Shown here: one piece after another, positions 32,965-42,500 of the stretch | How the letters are laid out: the number at the start of each line of letters is the position of its first letter | Position numbering within the stretch: the stretch's first letter is position 1 | From: Undibacterium pigrum | GTDB lineage: Bacteria; Pseudomonadota; Gammaproteobacteria; Burkholderiales; Burkholderiaceae_D | DNA length: 45,881 nucleotides | Reading direction: 5' to 3' | Assembly (NCBI RefSeq): GCF_003201815.1 | Contig: NZ_QJKB01000016.1 | Span: 1 to 45,881 of the forward strand | Translations under genes and position numbers: made by a program | The notes under the pieces: generated by a model | The model's input: the letters and a program-made list of their open reading frames with translations, nothing else | The model's database searches: none | Told to the model about the DNA's origin: nothing

Positions 32965-34497
32965 CTATTTTACTGGTTGGGGCGCGCCTGCAATAGAAGA
33001 CAAGCGTTGCTCCAATAATTTCAAGCGTTCGCGAATATTGGCACCTACAGCTATTTGCGGATTGGAATATCCATCTGACTTGCCTGCTTCCTCTTCCCGT
33101 TGTTTGATAATGGGTCTGGCGGCAGCATGGGCAGTTTCAAAAGACAGAGTCTTATCGCGCAATTGCTCATCGTACATGGCACGGCCGAAAAAAGTCAGCT
33201 CGGATTTGCTGCCACAACCATACGACGTATGGTCGGCATCCGATGCCGTCATCACCAGCGTGTTGTCATCTGACAAAGGCGCAACCCAGTTCCCTGCATA
33301 ACAGGCCGAAATGGAGATCACTCTGTGCTTGATACCCGCCTCATCCAGCCACTGCTTCAAGTCTTCCGGCGTGACGGATTTAACACTGAGTGGCCACATC
33401 CCGGCAGACAATTCACCATCGCTGGCACCGTGGGAAGACATGTGCAGGAAGAGGATATCTTCATTGAGATCCATACGTTTTGCCACCTGCTGTATGGCTC
33501 GCTGTAAATTCAGTGGAGTAGCCCAGGGCAAACTGGTTATCGTGCCAGGATTATTCACCAGTAGCAGACTACGCCCTGCGGCATCAAAGCGTTTCTCCAT
33601 GACTTGTGACACCATGCTGGTTTCATTCAGGAAGACGTTTTCTTCACCATAGGGGGCGAAGTTAAGACTATACAAATCAATGACACCAGGTCTTTGTGGC
33701 TGCAGTGCCCCCATTTTTTCTTGCAGCAGCGCAGCTTGTGCCTCAAAAATCTCCTGAGAAATATCCAGCGACTTATCACTACTATCTGCGTCACTGCTTT
33801 CCACCCTTTTCGGATACCAGAAATGTGGTGGATTGGTGGTGACTTGCATGGCGACGCCACTGATCGTCACAAAAAATATAAGCGCGATGGACGAAGCACG
33901 GCGATCACATGCTCGCCACAAAAAGACTGACTGAATTGCTATCGTTAACAAAACCGGTGTAAGGTAGATCAGCCAGCCGATGATCTGGCTAAAATGGTCA
34001 TACCTGATCCACCCCATGTTCATCGCCAGGCAGAAAGGCAGGTTCAAGATCAAGGACAGGAACAGGCCTTGCGCCAAGGACAGCACAAATAAATGACTGG
34101 CGCTGGGTGCAATACCAGTATTTTTTTTATCCGGATTAACAGGATAACGACGCAAGCTGAAGCAAAGCCAGGCCCAGGATGCAAAGGCGAACCAGTTTGC
34201 ACCGATAGCGCGAAAATGGAAATCAGCAGGACCAGCGATTGCCAGACGCTGCAAGCACATCATCGTCAGTATGTACCCTGCTACCAGGAGCAACATAATG
34301 GAAGGCGAAACTGGTATTCCTTCCCAGTGTGGGCTCTTCAGGAAACTGATTCTTAAAGCCTCACTGATTAAGCGGGTCCATCCTGCTTTTTCTTCTGCAC
34401 TTTGGCTTGAAGATAAGACGGAAGGAGCTTGTGATTCAACTTGGCCTCCTGCTTCTTCAAACTTTTTTTCTACATTAGTGATGTTGGACTCTGACAT
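32965..34497 (-). CDS. Membrane-anchored C13 (legumain-like) cysteine peptidase
   Basis: The 510-residue protein has a charged N-terminus, about five membrane helices (residues 65-220), and a periplasmic or cytoplasmic C-terminal domain of the C13 peptidase family. LFLHMSSHGASDGEL (His 356) and VISISACYAGNW (Cys 399) form the clan CD dyad, followed by VMTASDADHTSYGCG. Clan CD is the superfamily of caspases and legumains. Such membrane C13 proteins are common in Burkholderiales and their role is unknown. It is monocistronic and convergent with the lipocalin gene. Confidence 0.8.
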   Translation of the reverse strand: MSESNITNVEKKFEEAGGQVESQAPSVLSSSQSAEEKAGWTRLISEALRISFLKSPHWEGIPVSPSIMLLLVAGYILTMMCLQRLAIAGPADFHFRAIGANWFAFASWAWLCFSLRRYPVNPDKKNTGIAPSASHLFVLSLAQGLFLSLILNLPFCLAMNMGWIRYDHFSQIIGWLIYLTPVLLTIAIQSVFLWRACDRRASSIALIFFVTISGVAMQVTTNPPHFWYPKRVESSDADSSDKSLDISQEIFEAQAALLQEKMGALQPQRPGVIDLYSLNFAPYGEENVFLNETSMVSQVMEKRFDAAGRSLLLVNNPGTITSLPWATPLNLQRAIQQVAKRMDLNEDILFLHMSSHGASDGELSAGMWPLSVKSVTPEDLKQWLDEAGIKHRVISISACYAGNWVAPLSDDNTLVMTASDADHTSYGCGSKSELTFFGRAMYDEQLRDKTLSFETAHAAARPIIKQREEEAGKSDGYSNPQIAVGANIRERLKLLEQRLSSIAGAPQPVK

Positions 34498-34621
34498 AAA
34501 AATTCTATATGGTATTTTCTGGAATGAGTTTTAAATTGGATAGCATGCTGAAGATTGTCTGACAAATTCACTTCGCATAAGCAAGCGCCATCGACAAAAT
34601 TAAGGAGGCAAATTTACACAG

Positions 34622-35650
34622 TCAAAAAAAGACTGGCTCTATCTCTAACTTGACAGCAAATTTCGCATACACATCGGCCTGAACCGCCTGTGCCAGCGCC
34701 CTTACCTCAGCCCCGGTCGCTCCACCATGATTCACCAGCACCAGGGCCTGTTTCTCATACACGCCTGCGCGCCCTGATTGCCTGCCCTTCCAGCCGCACT
34801 GATCTATCAACCAGCCTGCGGCAAGTTTGTAATCGCCCTTGTCCTGCGGGTAGCTAACCAGCATGGGATGCGCTGCCAGCAAATTGTCACGCTGTGCGGC
34901 AGGCACTATAGGGTTTTTGAAAAAACTGCCAGCATTACCTATTTTGGCAGGATCGGGTAATTTGGCCTGGCGTATGGCAATGATGGCATTACTGACATCT
35001 TTTGCCGCAGGGAGTTCAATCTGATGCTGGCTTAAATATTGCGCCACATCGGCGTAGCCTAATCTGGCTTGCCATCGCTTGGGTAAGGCAAAGCGCACGC
35101 TGAGAATGACCATGCGGTCTTTATAATCTTGCTTGAAAATACTGTCACGATAAGCAAAATTACATGTCGCCTTGTCGATTTCCACTATTTCACCAGTAAC
35201 AAAATCAAAGGCGCTCAGGCTGGCAAACACATCCTGGATTTCTATTCCATACGCACCGATATTTTGTATGGGCGCGGCTCCTACCGTGCCAGGTATCAGT
35301 GACAGGTTTTCCAAACCGCCCAGGCCTTGCTCCAGCGTCCACAGCACAAATTCATGCCAGTTTTCACCGGCAGCTGCCTGCACATAGACATAATCCTCAT
35401 CTTCACCAAGGATTTGCCTTCCTTTCAATGCCATGTGCAAGACCAGGGCGTTCACTTGATCGGACAAGACCAGATTGCTACCACCACCAAGTATCAGTCG
35501 CGGCATGGCTTTGAGCTGGGCATCAGCAAAGATGGCTTGCAGTTGCGCCAGTTGCTCTACACGCAAAAACTGGCTCGCGCGGGCGGCGATACCAAAGGTA
35601 TTCAGGTTTTGCAGAGAATAATCTGCTGAAAATGTGAGTAAATTCGTCAT
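34622..35650 (-). CDS. murB: UDP-N-acetylenolpyruvoylglucosamine reductase
   Basis: The start is ATG 35650 (MTNLLTFSADYSLQNLNTFGIAA); the longer frame begins with TTG. The 342-residue flavoprotein reduces UDP-GlcNAc-enolpyruvate in peptidoglycan synthesis. FAD-binding motifs are LILGGGSNLVLSD and LENLSLIPGTVGAAPIQNIGAYG. The active-site Ser lies in IGNAGSFFKNPIV and the terminal Glu in VKLEIEPVFF. The length matches type I MurB. It is divergent from the yajQ gene with a short gap. Confidence 0.95.
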   Translation of the reverse strand: MTNLLTFSADYSLQNLNTFGIAARASQFLRVEQLAQLQAIFADAQLKAMPRLILGGGSNLVLSDQVNALVLHMALKGRQILGEDEDYVYVQAAAGENWHEFVLWTLEQGLGGLENLSLIPGTVGAAPIQNIGAYGIEIQDVFASLSAFDFVTGEIVEIDKATCNFAYRDSIFKQDYKDRMVILSVRFALPKRWQARLGYADVAQYLSQHQIELPAAKDVSNAIIAIRQAKLPDPAKIGNAGSFFKNPIVPAAQRDNLLAAHPMLVSYPQDKGDYKLAAGWLIDQCGWKGRQSGRAGVYEKQALVLVNHGGATGAEVRALAQAVQADVYAKFAVKLEIEPVFF

Positions 35651-35738
35651 AAGACCCAAATTATAGCCTTTGCTCTCTCATGCCTGCCTGCATTTGCTAA
35701 AATGGCGGCTAATTCATCATTTTATGCAAGGAAGCAAG

Positions 35739-36224
35739 ATGCCCTCTTTTGATACCGTCTCTGAAGCCAATATGGTTGATGTCAAGAATGCCATTGATCA
35801 AACCAACAAAGTGGTCACTAACCGCTTCGACCTGAAAGGCAGCAGCGCCAAAGTAGAACAAAAGGACCGCGAGTTGACTATTTATGGTGACTCCGAATTC
35901 CATCTCGATCAGGTTCGCCTGGAATTGACCATGACACTGGCCAAGCGCAATGTCGATGTGCGTTTTCTCGACATGGGTAAAGTCGAAAAAATTGGCGGAG
36001 ACAAAGTCAAGCAAGGCATCAAGGTTAAAAACGGTATAGAAACCGAAGATGCAAAGAAAATTGTCAAAGCCATCAAGGACAGCAAGCTGAAAGTACAGGG
36101 CAGCATACAAGGTGATGCCGTGCGTGTGACTGGAGCCAAACGCGATGATCTGCAAGCTGCAATGGCGATGTTGCGTAAGGAAATCAAGGACCTGCCTCTG
36201 GAATTCAATAACTTCCGCGATTAA
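35739..36224 (+). CDS. yajQ: YajQ-family nucleotide-binding protein
   Basis: The start is ATG 35739, preceded by AAGGAAGCAAG (Shine-Dalgarno); the frame is open 23 codons upstream. The 161-residue protein matches YajQ: MPSFDTVSEANMVDVKNAIDQTNKVVTNRFDLKGS, then KRNVDVRFLDMGKVEKIGGDKVKQGI and IQGDAVRVTGAKRDDLQAAMAMLR. YajQ homologues bind nucleotides, and some bind cyclic di-GMP and affect virulence genes. The aspartic-protease gene follows 7 bp later. Confidence 0.93.
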   Translation: MPSFDTVSEANMVDVKNAIDQTNKVVTNRFDLKGSSAKVEQKDRELTIYGDSEFHLDQVRLELTMTLAKRNVDVRFLDMGKVEKIGGDKVKQGIKVKNGIETEDAKKIVKAIKDSKLKVQGSIQGDAVRVTGAKRDDLQAAMAMLRKEIKDLPLEFNNFRD

Positions 36225-36231
36225 GCCAATA

Positions 36232-36882
36232 ATGTCCTTAGCTGTGAAAAATTTGAAAAGGCTCAGTGTAATGAGCCTGCTGCTTTGCTCAGCATTGAGC
36301 CATGCTACCGATATCGGTGTGGTTGGCCTGTTTCCCGGGAAAGCCATTCTTGTTGTAGATGGCGCACCACCTAAAACTTATGCCGTGGGTAGTACTATCA
36401 GCAGCGATACCAAGCTCATCGATGCTGATCGCGAATCAGCCACTATCACAGTGAATGGCAAGCGCAAAGTCCTGACCCTGGGGCAAACCGTACACCGATC
36501 GGCGGCCAGCAGTGGCAATAGTGTCGTCTTGAAAGCAGGCGACCGTGGCCACTTCATGGCGCAAGCCACCATCAATGGCGGCAGCGTGAACATGATGGTC
36601 GATACCGGGGCCAGCTTGATTGCCCTGCCTGCTGCTGACGCCATCCGGCTGGGTATCAACTACAAAAAGGGCCAGTTAAGCTCCAGTCGCACGGCTGGTG
36701 GCATAGTCCCCACCTATATCATCAAACTCGATACAGTCAGGATAGGCGATGTAGAACTCAATCAGGTCGATGCTTCAGTCATAGAAGGAGGCCTGGATGT
36801 ACCCTTGCTGGGCATGTCATTCTTAAACCGCATGGAAATGCGGCGTGAGGGGGATCAGATGACGTTAACAAAGCGGTATTGA
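36232..36882 (+). CDS. Exported retropepsin-like aspartic protease
   Basis: The frame is open back to 36145, inside yajQ. I start at ATG 36232, which gives a normal signal peptide (SLAVKNLKRLSVMSLLLCSALSHA); a GTG at 36244 would also fit. The 216-residue protein carries the retropepsin motif MMVDTGASLIALPA (D-T-G) and a hydrophobic-hydrophobic-G near the end (DVPLLGMSFLNRMEMRREGDQM), as in TIGR02281-type clan AA proteases. It acts as a dimer in the periplasm. It is 7 bp after yajQ and probably co-transcribed. Confidence 0.8.
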   Translation: MSLAVKNLKRLSVMSLLLCSALSHATDIGVVGLFPGKAILVVDGAPPKTYAVGSTISSDTKLIDADRESATITVNGKRKVLTLGQTVHRSAASSGNSVVLKAGDRGHFMAQATINGGSVNMMVDTGASLIALPAADAIRLGINYKKGQLSSSRTAGGIVPTYIIKLDTVRIGDVELNQVDASVIEGGLDVPLLGMSFLNRMEMRREGDQMTLTKRY

Positions 36883-36942
36883 TTCGTCAATTGAATCCCA
36901 CTAATAATAGCTTGCAAGTAAATTATCACTGCATGGCGCAGT

Positions 36943-37281
36943 TTAGGAAATGAGTGTATCGATAGAAATGCCAGCTACCGACTTCGCTCCTGAATTGCGT
37001 ATCCGTTTCAGCATGATTCTTGTCATTTCTGTTGGATGACGGCGAAAAAATCTAACGAGCTCTTCTTCGTAGTCATCACGCGCCTCCATTCCATGGACTG
37101 CTGACCAAAAAACACCTGCACCATCATCCTCAGCAAAACGCTCAAATAAATTGAAAATAGCGACGTAATAAAATTTTGCTTCCGTTGAAGAAAATACGTC
37201 TTCAAACATGGATTCGAGTTCTAACCAACTTCCATCTGTTGGTTCGAATTCTGCAATTTTCTTTGCCAGAGTAATATTCAA
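36943..37281 (-). CDS. Small acidic protein, immunity-like
   Basis: The start is a TTG at 37281 preceded by AAGGTGA. The next ATG (37209) would remove 24 residues. The 112-residue protein is helical and acidic (LELESMFEDVFSSTEAKFYYVAIFNLFERFAEDDGAGVFWSAVHGMEARDDYEEELVRFFRRHPTEM). The pattern FAEDDGxxVFWxxxHGxE recalls small immunity proteins that follow polymorphic toxins. No toxin gene lies nearby, so it could be an orphan. The assignment is tentative. Confidence 0.45.
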   Translation of the reverse strand: MNITLAKKIAEFEPTDGSWLELESMFEDVFSSTEAKFYYVAIFNLFERFAEDDGAGVFWSAVHGMEARDDYEEELVRFFRRHPTEMTRIMLKRIRNSGAKSVAGISIDTLIS

Positions 37282-37430
37282 AATTCACCTTAGAATAAAA
37301 GTTACGGAATTTTCACAAAGATGAAATTGCGCATTCTACGCTTCAGAAAAAGTGCCGCTATCTGGATCATGTAGAAAATTGCGCGAAGTAAATTCAAACA
37401 TGAACAATAAAAATCAAAGAGAAACGAACT

Positions 37431-37457
37431 CATGGCCACAAGATGATTGTGGCCATG
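37431..37457. repeat. Perfect 11-bp palindrome downstream of aroG
   Basis: CATGGCCACAA at 37431-37441 pairs perfectly with TTGTGGCCATG at 37447-37457 around GATGA. It lies between the stop of aroG and the small acidic gene. It may terminate aroG transcription (minus strand) although no U-run follows directly, or it may be a protein-binding site. Confidence 0.5.
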
Positions 37458-37549
37458 CATAAGTAAACTGCGACCAAGCCTTTTTAACTATCATCGTTTA
37501 AAAAAGTTTGGTGTAAGAATATGGCAATCAGTACATGCAGGTATTGTTC

Positions 37550-38611
37550 TCAATAAGACTGCTTCAAGCGCCTTTGCTTTACTGCCTCAGCCAGGCCTTC
37601 CAGCACCTTGATGCTCGACTCCCAGTCTATGCAACCATCTGTCACAGATTGGCCATAGACCAGCTCCTTGCCGGGCACCAGGTCCTGGCGACCGGCGACC
37701 AGATGGGACTCGATCATGACACCCACTATGCGGGTATCGCCATCAGCTATTTGCTTGCCTATGTCAGCGCAGACTGGAATCTGGTTGGCGGGATTTTTTG
37801 AGCTATTGGCATGCGAGGCATCAATCATCAGGCGTGAAGCCAGGCCACTATTGGCGATGTCCTTGCAGGCTGCATCAACACTGACGGCATCATAATTGGG
37901 CGTCTTGCCGCCGCGCAGGATGATATGGCAGTCTTCATTGCCATTGGTGGAGACGATGGCTGAATGACCGCCTTTGGTGACAGATAAAAAATGATGCGGC
38001 TGGGATGACGCCTTTATGGCATCAACAGCGATTTTGACATTGCCGTCAGTGCCGTTCTTGAAGCCTACCGGGCAAGACAAGCCGGATGCCAGCTCCCTGT
38101 GGACTTGAGACTCTGTGGTGCGGGCACCGATAGCGCCCCAGCTGATCAGGTCAGCGATGTATTGTGGGCTGATGACGTCAAGGTATTCTGTGCCTGCTGG
38201 GAGGCCCAGTTCATTGATATTAAGCAGCAGTTCACGGGCAATGCGCAAACCATCATTGATGCGGAAACTGTTATCGAGGTAAGGGTCATTGATGAGCCCT
38301 TTCCAGCCTACCGTGGTGCGCGGTTTTTCGAAATACACGCGCATGATGATTTCCAGCTCACCGGCAAAGCGCGGACGCTCTTCTGCGAGGCGATGTGCAT
38401 ATTCCATCGCGGCCTTGGTGTCATGAATGGAGCATGGGCCGATGACGACCATGAGTCTGTCGTCCTGACCATGCAGGATGCGATGCAGGGCGGTGCGGGC
38501 ATTGGCTGCGGTTTCCGACGCTTTTTCAGAGCAGGCAAACTCACGTATCAAATGTGAGGGTGGAACCAGTTCCTTCATTTCGCGTATGCGTAAATCATCG
38601 GTGCGTTGCAT
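37550..38611 (-). CDS. aroG: 3-deoxy-7-phosphoheptulonate (DAHP) synthase, class I
   Basis: The start is ATG 38611, preceded by GGAGAAGAC; the frame is open 33 codons further but those are the untranslated leader. The 353-residue enzyme condenses phosphoenolpyruvate and erythrose-4-phosphate in the first step of aromatic amino-acid synthesis. Signature blocks are VVIGPCSIHDTKAAMEYAHRLAEE, MRVYFEKPRTTVGWKGLINDP, GARTTESQVHRELASGLSCPVGFKNGTDG, KGGHSAIVSTNGN and MIDASHANSSK (metal/PEP ligands). Upstream lies a Phe leader peptide and attenuator (see 38740-38875), so the gene is probably Phe-controlled; feedback specificity is not read directly. Confidence 0.95.
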   Translation of the reverse strand: MQRTDDLRIREMKELVPPSHLIREFACSEKASETAANARTALHRILHGQDDRLMVVIGPCSIHDTKAAMEYAHRLAEERPRFAGELEIIMRVYFEKPRTTVGWKGLINDPYLDNSFRINDGLRIARELLLNINELGLPAGTEYLDVISPQYIADLISWGAIGARTTESQVHRELASGLSCPVGFKNGTDGNVKIAVDAIKASSQPHHFLSVTKGGHSAIVSTNGNEDCHIILRGGKTPNYDAVSVDAACKDIANSGLASRLMIDASHANSSKNPANQIPVCADIGKQIADGDTRIVGVMIESHLVAGRQDLVPGKELVYGQSVTDGCIDWESSIKVLEGLAEAVKQRRLKQSY

Positions 38612-38739
38612 GTCTTCTCCTGAGAATTTCTTAAAAAATAATAGATGTAAATGTAGTAAAAATTCTGATCGGTAAAGATAATTACTATTCAATTTCTTTT
38701 CTGGCCTCATTGCGATTTACTGGTAATAAATGCAAGGGC

Positions 38740-38770
38740 AAAAAAAAACCGCCTGATCGGGCGGTTTTTT
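38740..38770 (-). terminator. Attenuator terminator upstream of aroG
   Basis: On the minus strand, AAAAAACCGCC (38770-38760) pairs with GGCGGTTTTTT (38753-38743) around CGATCA, and eight or nine Us follow to 38740. It is a strong intrinsic terminator 128 nt before the aroG start. Its 5' arm ACCGCCC (38765-38759) is also perfectly complementary to GGGCGGT (38823-38817) in the leader, which would form an antiterminator. The A-tract on the other side makes it look bidirectional. Confidence 0.85.
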
Positions 38771-38803
38771 AGAATTTTGGCTTAGCTCTTTTTCTTCGAG
38801 TGC

Positions 38804-38875
38804 TTACCGTCTTTCCACCGCCCTTGGCTTGGAATAGCTAAAATAAAAGAAGAAAAAGAAAGCAGTGTGTTTCAT
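38804..38875 (-). CDS. Phenylalanine leader peptide for aroG attenuation
   Basis: A 23-codon frame begins at ATG 38875 and ends at TAA 38806-38804. It reads MKHTAFFFFFYFSYSKPR and then AVERR, with five consecutive Phe, then Tyr, Phe and Tyr. It resembles the E. coli pheL leader ([15 protein letters not shown]), including the MKH start, so the call is strong despite its small size. The stop codon lies 11-14 nt after GGGCGGT (38823-38817), the antiterminator element. A ribosome at the stop would mask it, letting the terminator form. A ribosome stalled at the Phe codons would leave it free. No strong Shine-Dalgarno is seen upstream. This is the regulatory logic of attenuation, inferred from sequence. 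Confidence 0.85.
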   Translation of the reverse strand: MKHTAFFFFFYFSYSKPRAVERR

Positions 38876-39074
38876 ATCAATATTTGTAAATATTTGCGTG
38901 TATATTCAACTCAATTATTGCTTATTTTTTGTTTAGGCATGATTTCACTCGCCAAAACGAGTATTTCAAAACTATAGTGCCTCAGAATTCAGCAATTTGC
39001 AAGAATGTTCCGGAAATAAGCTTATGCTTTCTTTGGAGCACCTCTGCCTGCGCCCCTATTCCCTCTCTATTCAC
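38876..39074. other. AT-rich promoter region of the aroG leader
   Basis: The stretch upstream of the leader peptide is AT-rich. It contains the near-palindrome AATATTTGTAAATATT at 38879-38894, next to the leader ATG, and a short stem ACTCG/CGAGT around 38947-38962. It must hold the aroG promoter, but I cannot assign -35 and -10 boxes securely. No gene is supported here. Confidence 0.45.
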
Positions 39075-39506
39075 TCATTTTTTCCACAATGGTGGTGGTT
39101 CTGGTGGAATGTCACCCTGATTGGGGTAGGCACCCGGGACGGGGGATTTTCTCTGCACTGCCGCTACTTGCGGTGAATTACGGTTCATCCAGTTGCGCAA
39201 TTCATTCAGGTTGGCCGTGATATCGGCACGATTTGGGGCGAGACGGTTTGCTCTTTCCAGCAGATTCAGGGCTTTTTCATTGTCGCCTTGCGCGGCCAGG
39301 GCCACAGCCTGGTTGTTCAGCGCAGAAGCATCAAAGGGATTGATCTTGGCAGCTTCGGCAAATTTTTTACTGGCGGCACTATTATTTCCTTCAGCCAGGA
39401 AATTACGCCCTTCTACATTGGGGTCTTGTGCATATGCACCGGTGCTGGCACTCAGCACCAGCAAACTGGCACTGACAAACTGGATAATGGATCTCATGAC
39501 TTTCAT
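39075..39506 (-). CDS. Small exported TPR protein downstream of bcsC
   Basis: The 143-residue protein has a signal peptide (SIIQFVSASLLVLSASTGAYA). It has two or three tetratricopeptide-like repeats (FLAEGNNSAASKKFAEAAKINPFDASALNNQAVALAAQGDNEKALNLLERANRLAPNRADITANLNELRNWMNR), followed by a Pro-rich tail (PEPPPLWKK). It is 34 bp after bcsC on the same strand, so it probably belongs to the cellulose operon. The TPR content parallels that of BcsC, suggesting a periplasmic scaffold role. I know no established name for it. Confidence 0.65.
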   Translation of the reverse strand: MKVMRSIIQFVSASLLVLSASTGAYAQDPNVEGRNFLAEGNNSAASKKFAEAAKINPFDASALNNQAVALAAQGDNEKALNLLERANRLAPNRADITANLNELRNWMNRNSPQVAAVQRKSPVPGAYPNQGDIPPEPPPLWKK

Positions 39507-39540
39507 CTTGTTTTCAGAATGAGTTAGCTAAATTAGGAAT

Positions 39541-42500
39541 TCAATTCCCCTGATAGTAAGCTTTGGGAGCAACAGGCGGGAAGCCGACAGGACTTCTGCG
39601 TGGCTCAAAGCTATAGCGCAAGTAGACCGCGGCGGAGGTGTCGTTGAAGTCGCCCGAGTTGTCTGCACTGATCTTGCCTCCCAGGAATAAATGTGGGGTC
39701 AGCTGGTATTCTGCTGCGCCACCTATCTTGAATGCAAACGCTGTCCTGGTTTGTCCAGCATAGTTGGTCTGGATGTTGATGGTGGGATTGGCTGCCGCAA
39801 ATTGTTCCAGCTCTGCCTGGTCTGCCGGTGAATTTGGATAGTACGGGGCAGACAGTTCGCGGAAGTGCTGGACACCAAGTGAGCTGGCGATCTGGTAGGA
39901 GAGTTTGCCTTTGCGTCCTGCGATTTCTAGCGGGATGCCTACTGCAACATAGGATTTGGGACTGAAGTAGCCGCCATGTCCGTAGGTGAAGTAGCGCAGG
40001 TTTTTGTTGTAGAAGAAGGAGGTTAAACCCAACCCTGTGGTGAAGCTGAAGTCGTTGGTTTTGTAGGCGCGCCAGTAGGCGCCTACGCCAATTTCTGCTT
40101 CGGTGTTTTTGGCGACGTTTTTACCGGTGAGGCCATAGTAGCCTGCGCTGGCGTAGACGCCTCCTTCTTCTCCGTCATAGGAGGTGTCAAGTTTGACGCC
40201 TGTACGGGTGACGCCACCCCAGGTGAGTCCGTAGAGGCTGTCTTTAGACCCGGCATAGGAGAGGTAGCTGTCGGTGACTGAGCGGCGGGCGACTTCTATG
40301 CCCAGGCTGAGTCCGTCATCGCTGCCACTCCAGCGCAGGCCACCAACTACGTTTTGTACGGGGAAGCCTATGGGGCTGGAGCCGAGGTCTGCTCTGACGC
40401 CAGCGAGTTCGTAGCTGAGGTTGAGGGCGACGCCTTTGGCTTCCTGGTCCAGCGTGGCGACATTGGAGAGGCCTTGCTGGCGGGCGATGGTGGTGAACGG
40501 GACTTTGGCGTATCTGGCGCGTTCTACGACGATGGCATTGCGGCCAAACTGGCCTGAGACTGCGGGGTCGTTGAGAAACAGGGTACCTGCATCAACCACC
40601 ACGGGGATGATCTTGAGACCAAACTGACCAAGACCCAAGGTATTGATGCGGGCTTCTATGGGGGTTTCTATATCTGTCAGGGCGGACAGGCCTTTTTCTC
40701 CGCTACGCGCACGGCCTGCGACTTCAACTGACACTTCTGTTCTCTTGAGGTCGTTGATGGCGTCGATTTCTTTGAGCAGGGCTGCTTCTTCTGGACTGAC
40801 GTTCGCCGCTTTTACTGGCTTACCTCTTGTCGTGGCTGCTGTGTTGGCTGCTACCGTTGCATAGCTGCTGTTCGCTGCGGCGTACTGTTGTGGAACAGCG
40901 ACTGGCGCAGCAGTGTAACTGACCTTGGCCGGGACATATGGCGTCAACACAGATGGCGCATTTCCATTACCAGTACCGCCACTGGCATCATAATTATTTC
41001 TTGGCGCAGGCTGGTTTTGCAGTGGATTATTTTGTACCGGCTGTGTCTGCGTCAGCGGCGTGCGCGATATATTCGCTGGTGGAATTTGATAGACAGTAGC
41101 CGCGCCCGTAGCACTGCTGACATTTCCACTTGAACCGCCCTGTACGGACGCAGCAGACGCTGCACTAGCTGAATAAGCTTGCTGAGGCAGTGCTGGCACA
41201 GGTGCTGCTGATCTGTTCAAGGCACTGGCTGGCAATTGCGGAATACTTGCCACTGGTGCTGCAGCTACGGTAGCTGGGCTGGCTGAATTAGCTGCCCGGC
41301 TTTGTTGCGCCGCCGCCAGGGTAGCAGCAGGCAATTGCGGTATCACATATTGCGGAGCAGGCTGAGGTGCTTGCGCATATTGTGGTTGTACATACTGTGG
41401 CTGAGGCTGCACATACTGCGGCTGTGCGTACTGCGGCTGCGGTTGAACATATTGTGGTTGAGCTTGCGCGTATTGCGGTTGCACGTACTGAGGCTGTGCG
41501 TACTGCGGTTGAGCATACTGTGGTTGTGCCTGCGCATACTGTGGTTGTGCATACTGAGGCACTTGCTGCAGAGGCACACCTACAGGCGCAAACAGGGCGC
41601 TGCGGGAATTGGCTGCCACAGCTTGCTGCACTGGCGCATTATTCATGGCAACGGCAGTTTGCCCCCTTCCACTACGGTCATTGCGGTCTGTAAAAGGGTT
41701 AACACTGAACTCATTAACATTGGCAGCCGGGGCCTGGGCAACCAGACGCATGCCATTTGCACCCAGACCATTCGCTGGTCTTTGAGCCTGTTCCAGCGCC
41801 AGGGCCTGACGGAAATATTCCAGAGCCTTGCCACTCTGGCCTTGCGCACGGGCGAGATTGCCTGCCAGGGAAATAAAGCGTGGGTTACCAGGCTGTAATT
41901 GCATCAGTGTGGCCAGGTGCTGCTCTGCCGTACCAAAGTCTTTGACCTGTATGGCGGCATATACCAGCGCCTGCAAGACTTCAGGGTTTTCTGGCTCTGA
42001 CTCCAGTACCCGCTGATACAAGTCTTTGGCAGCATCAGTATCACCCGACGTAGAATAAATGCGTGCCAGAGCCAGCAGCAACAAACTGTCTTCGGGGTTG
42101 TCCATCAGCATGGGCTGGATGAAATTAAAGGCACTGGCATAGTCACCCGCCTCCCTGGCCCGCTCTGAATAGCGCATGGAAACTATGCGTTGCAAGTCTT
42201 TGTAATCAGTGACCTCTTCAGCCGTCAGCCTGGGCATGTCAGTGACCTTGCGCATGACAGCCAGCACTTCTGCTTCCTGGTTGGCACGCAATAAGGCCAT
42301 GGCATATTGCAGCAATAAACCAGCCTGGGGATTAGGCGTAGACTCCACTGCCCGCTTGACCAGTGCCAGGCCATGAGCAGGGTCACCGACCTTCATATGG
42401 AAGGCCGCGATAATGCCAACAAACTCTGGACTATTACCTGCCGTGTTTTCTATGAGACCCAGCAACTCACGCGCTCTGGTGGTATCGCCACGATTGACAA

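Noticed and set aside
35709..36347. 212-residue minus-strand frame opposite yajQ
   Set aside because: It is an antisense shadow of the conserved yajQ coding sequence.
38879..38894. AT-rich near-palindrome as a TyrR box upstream of the aroG leader
   Set aside because: It does not match TGTAAA-N6-TTTACA, and TyrR is not expected in betaproteobacteria.
41340..41577. Repeat array as a CRISPR
   Set aside because: The units are 12-18 bp, contiguous and in frame with bcsC, with no unique spacers.
41302..41898. Long plus-strand open frame opposite the bcsC repeat
   Set aside because: It is an antisense shadow of the Gln/Pro-rich repeat; its Arg/Leu-rich composition follows from the repeat codons.
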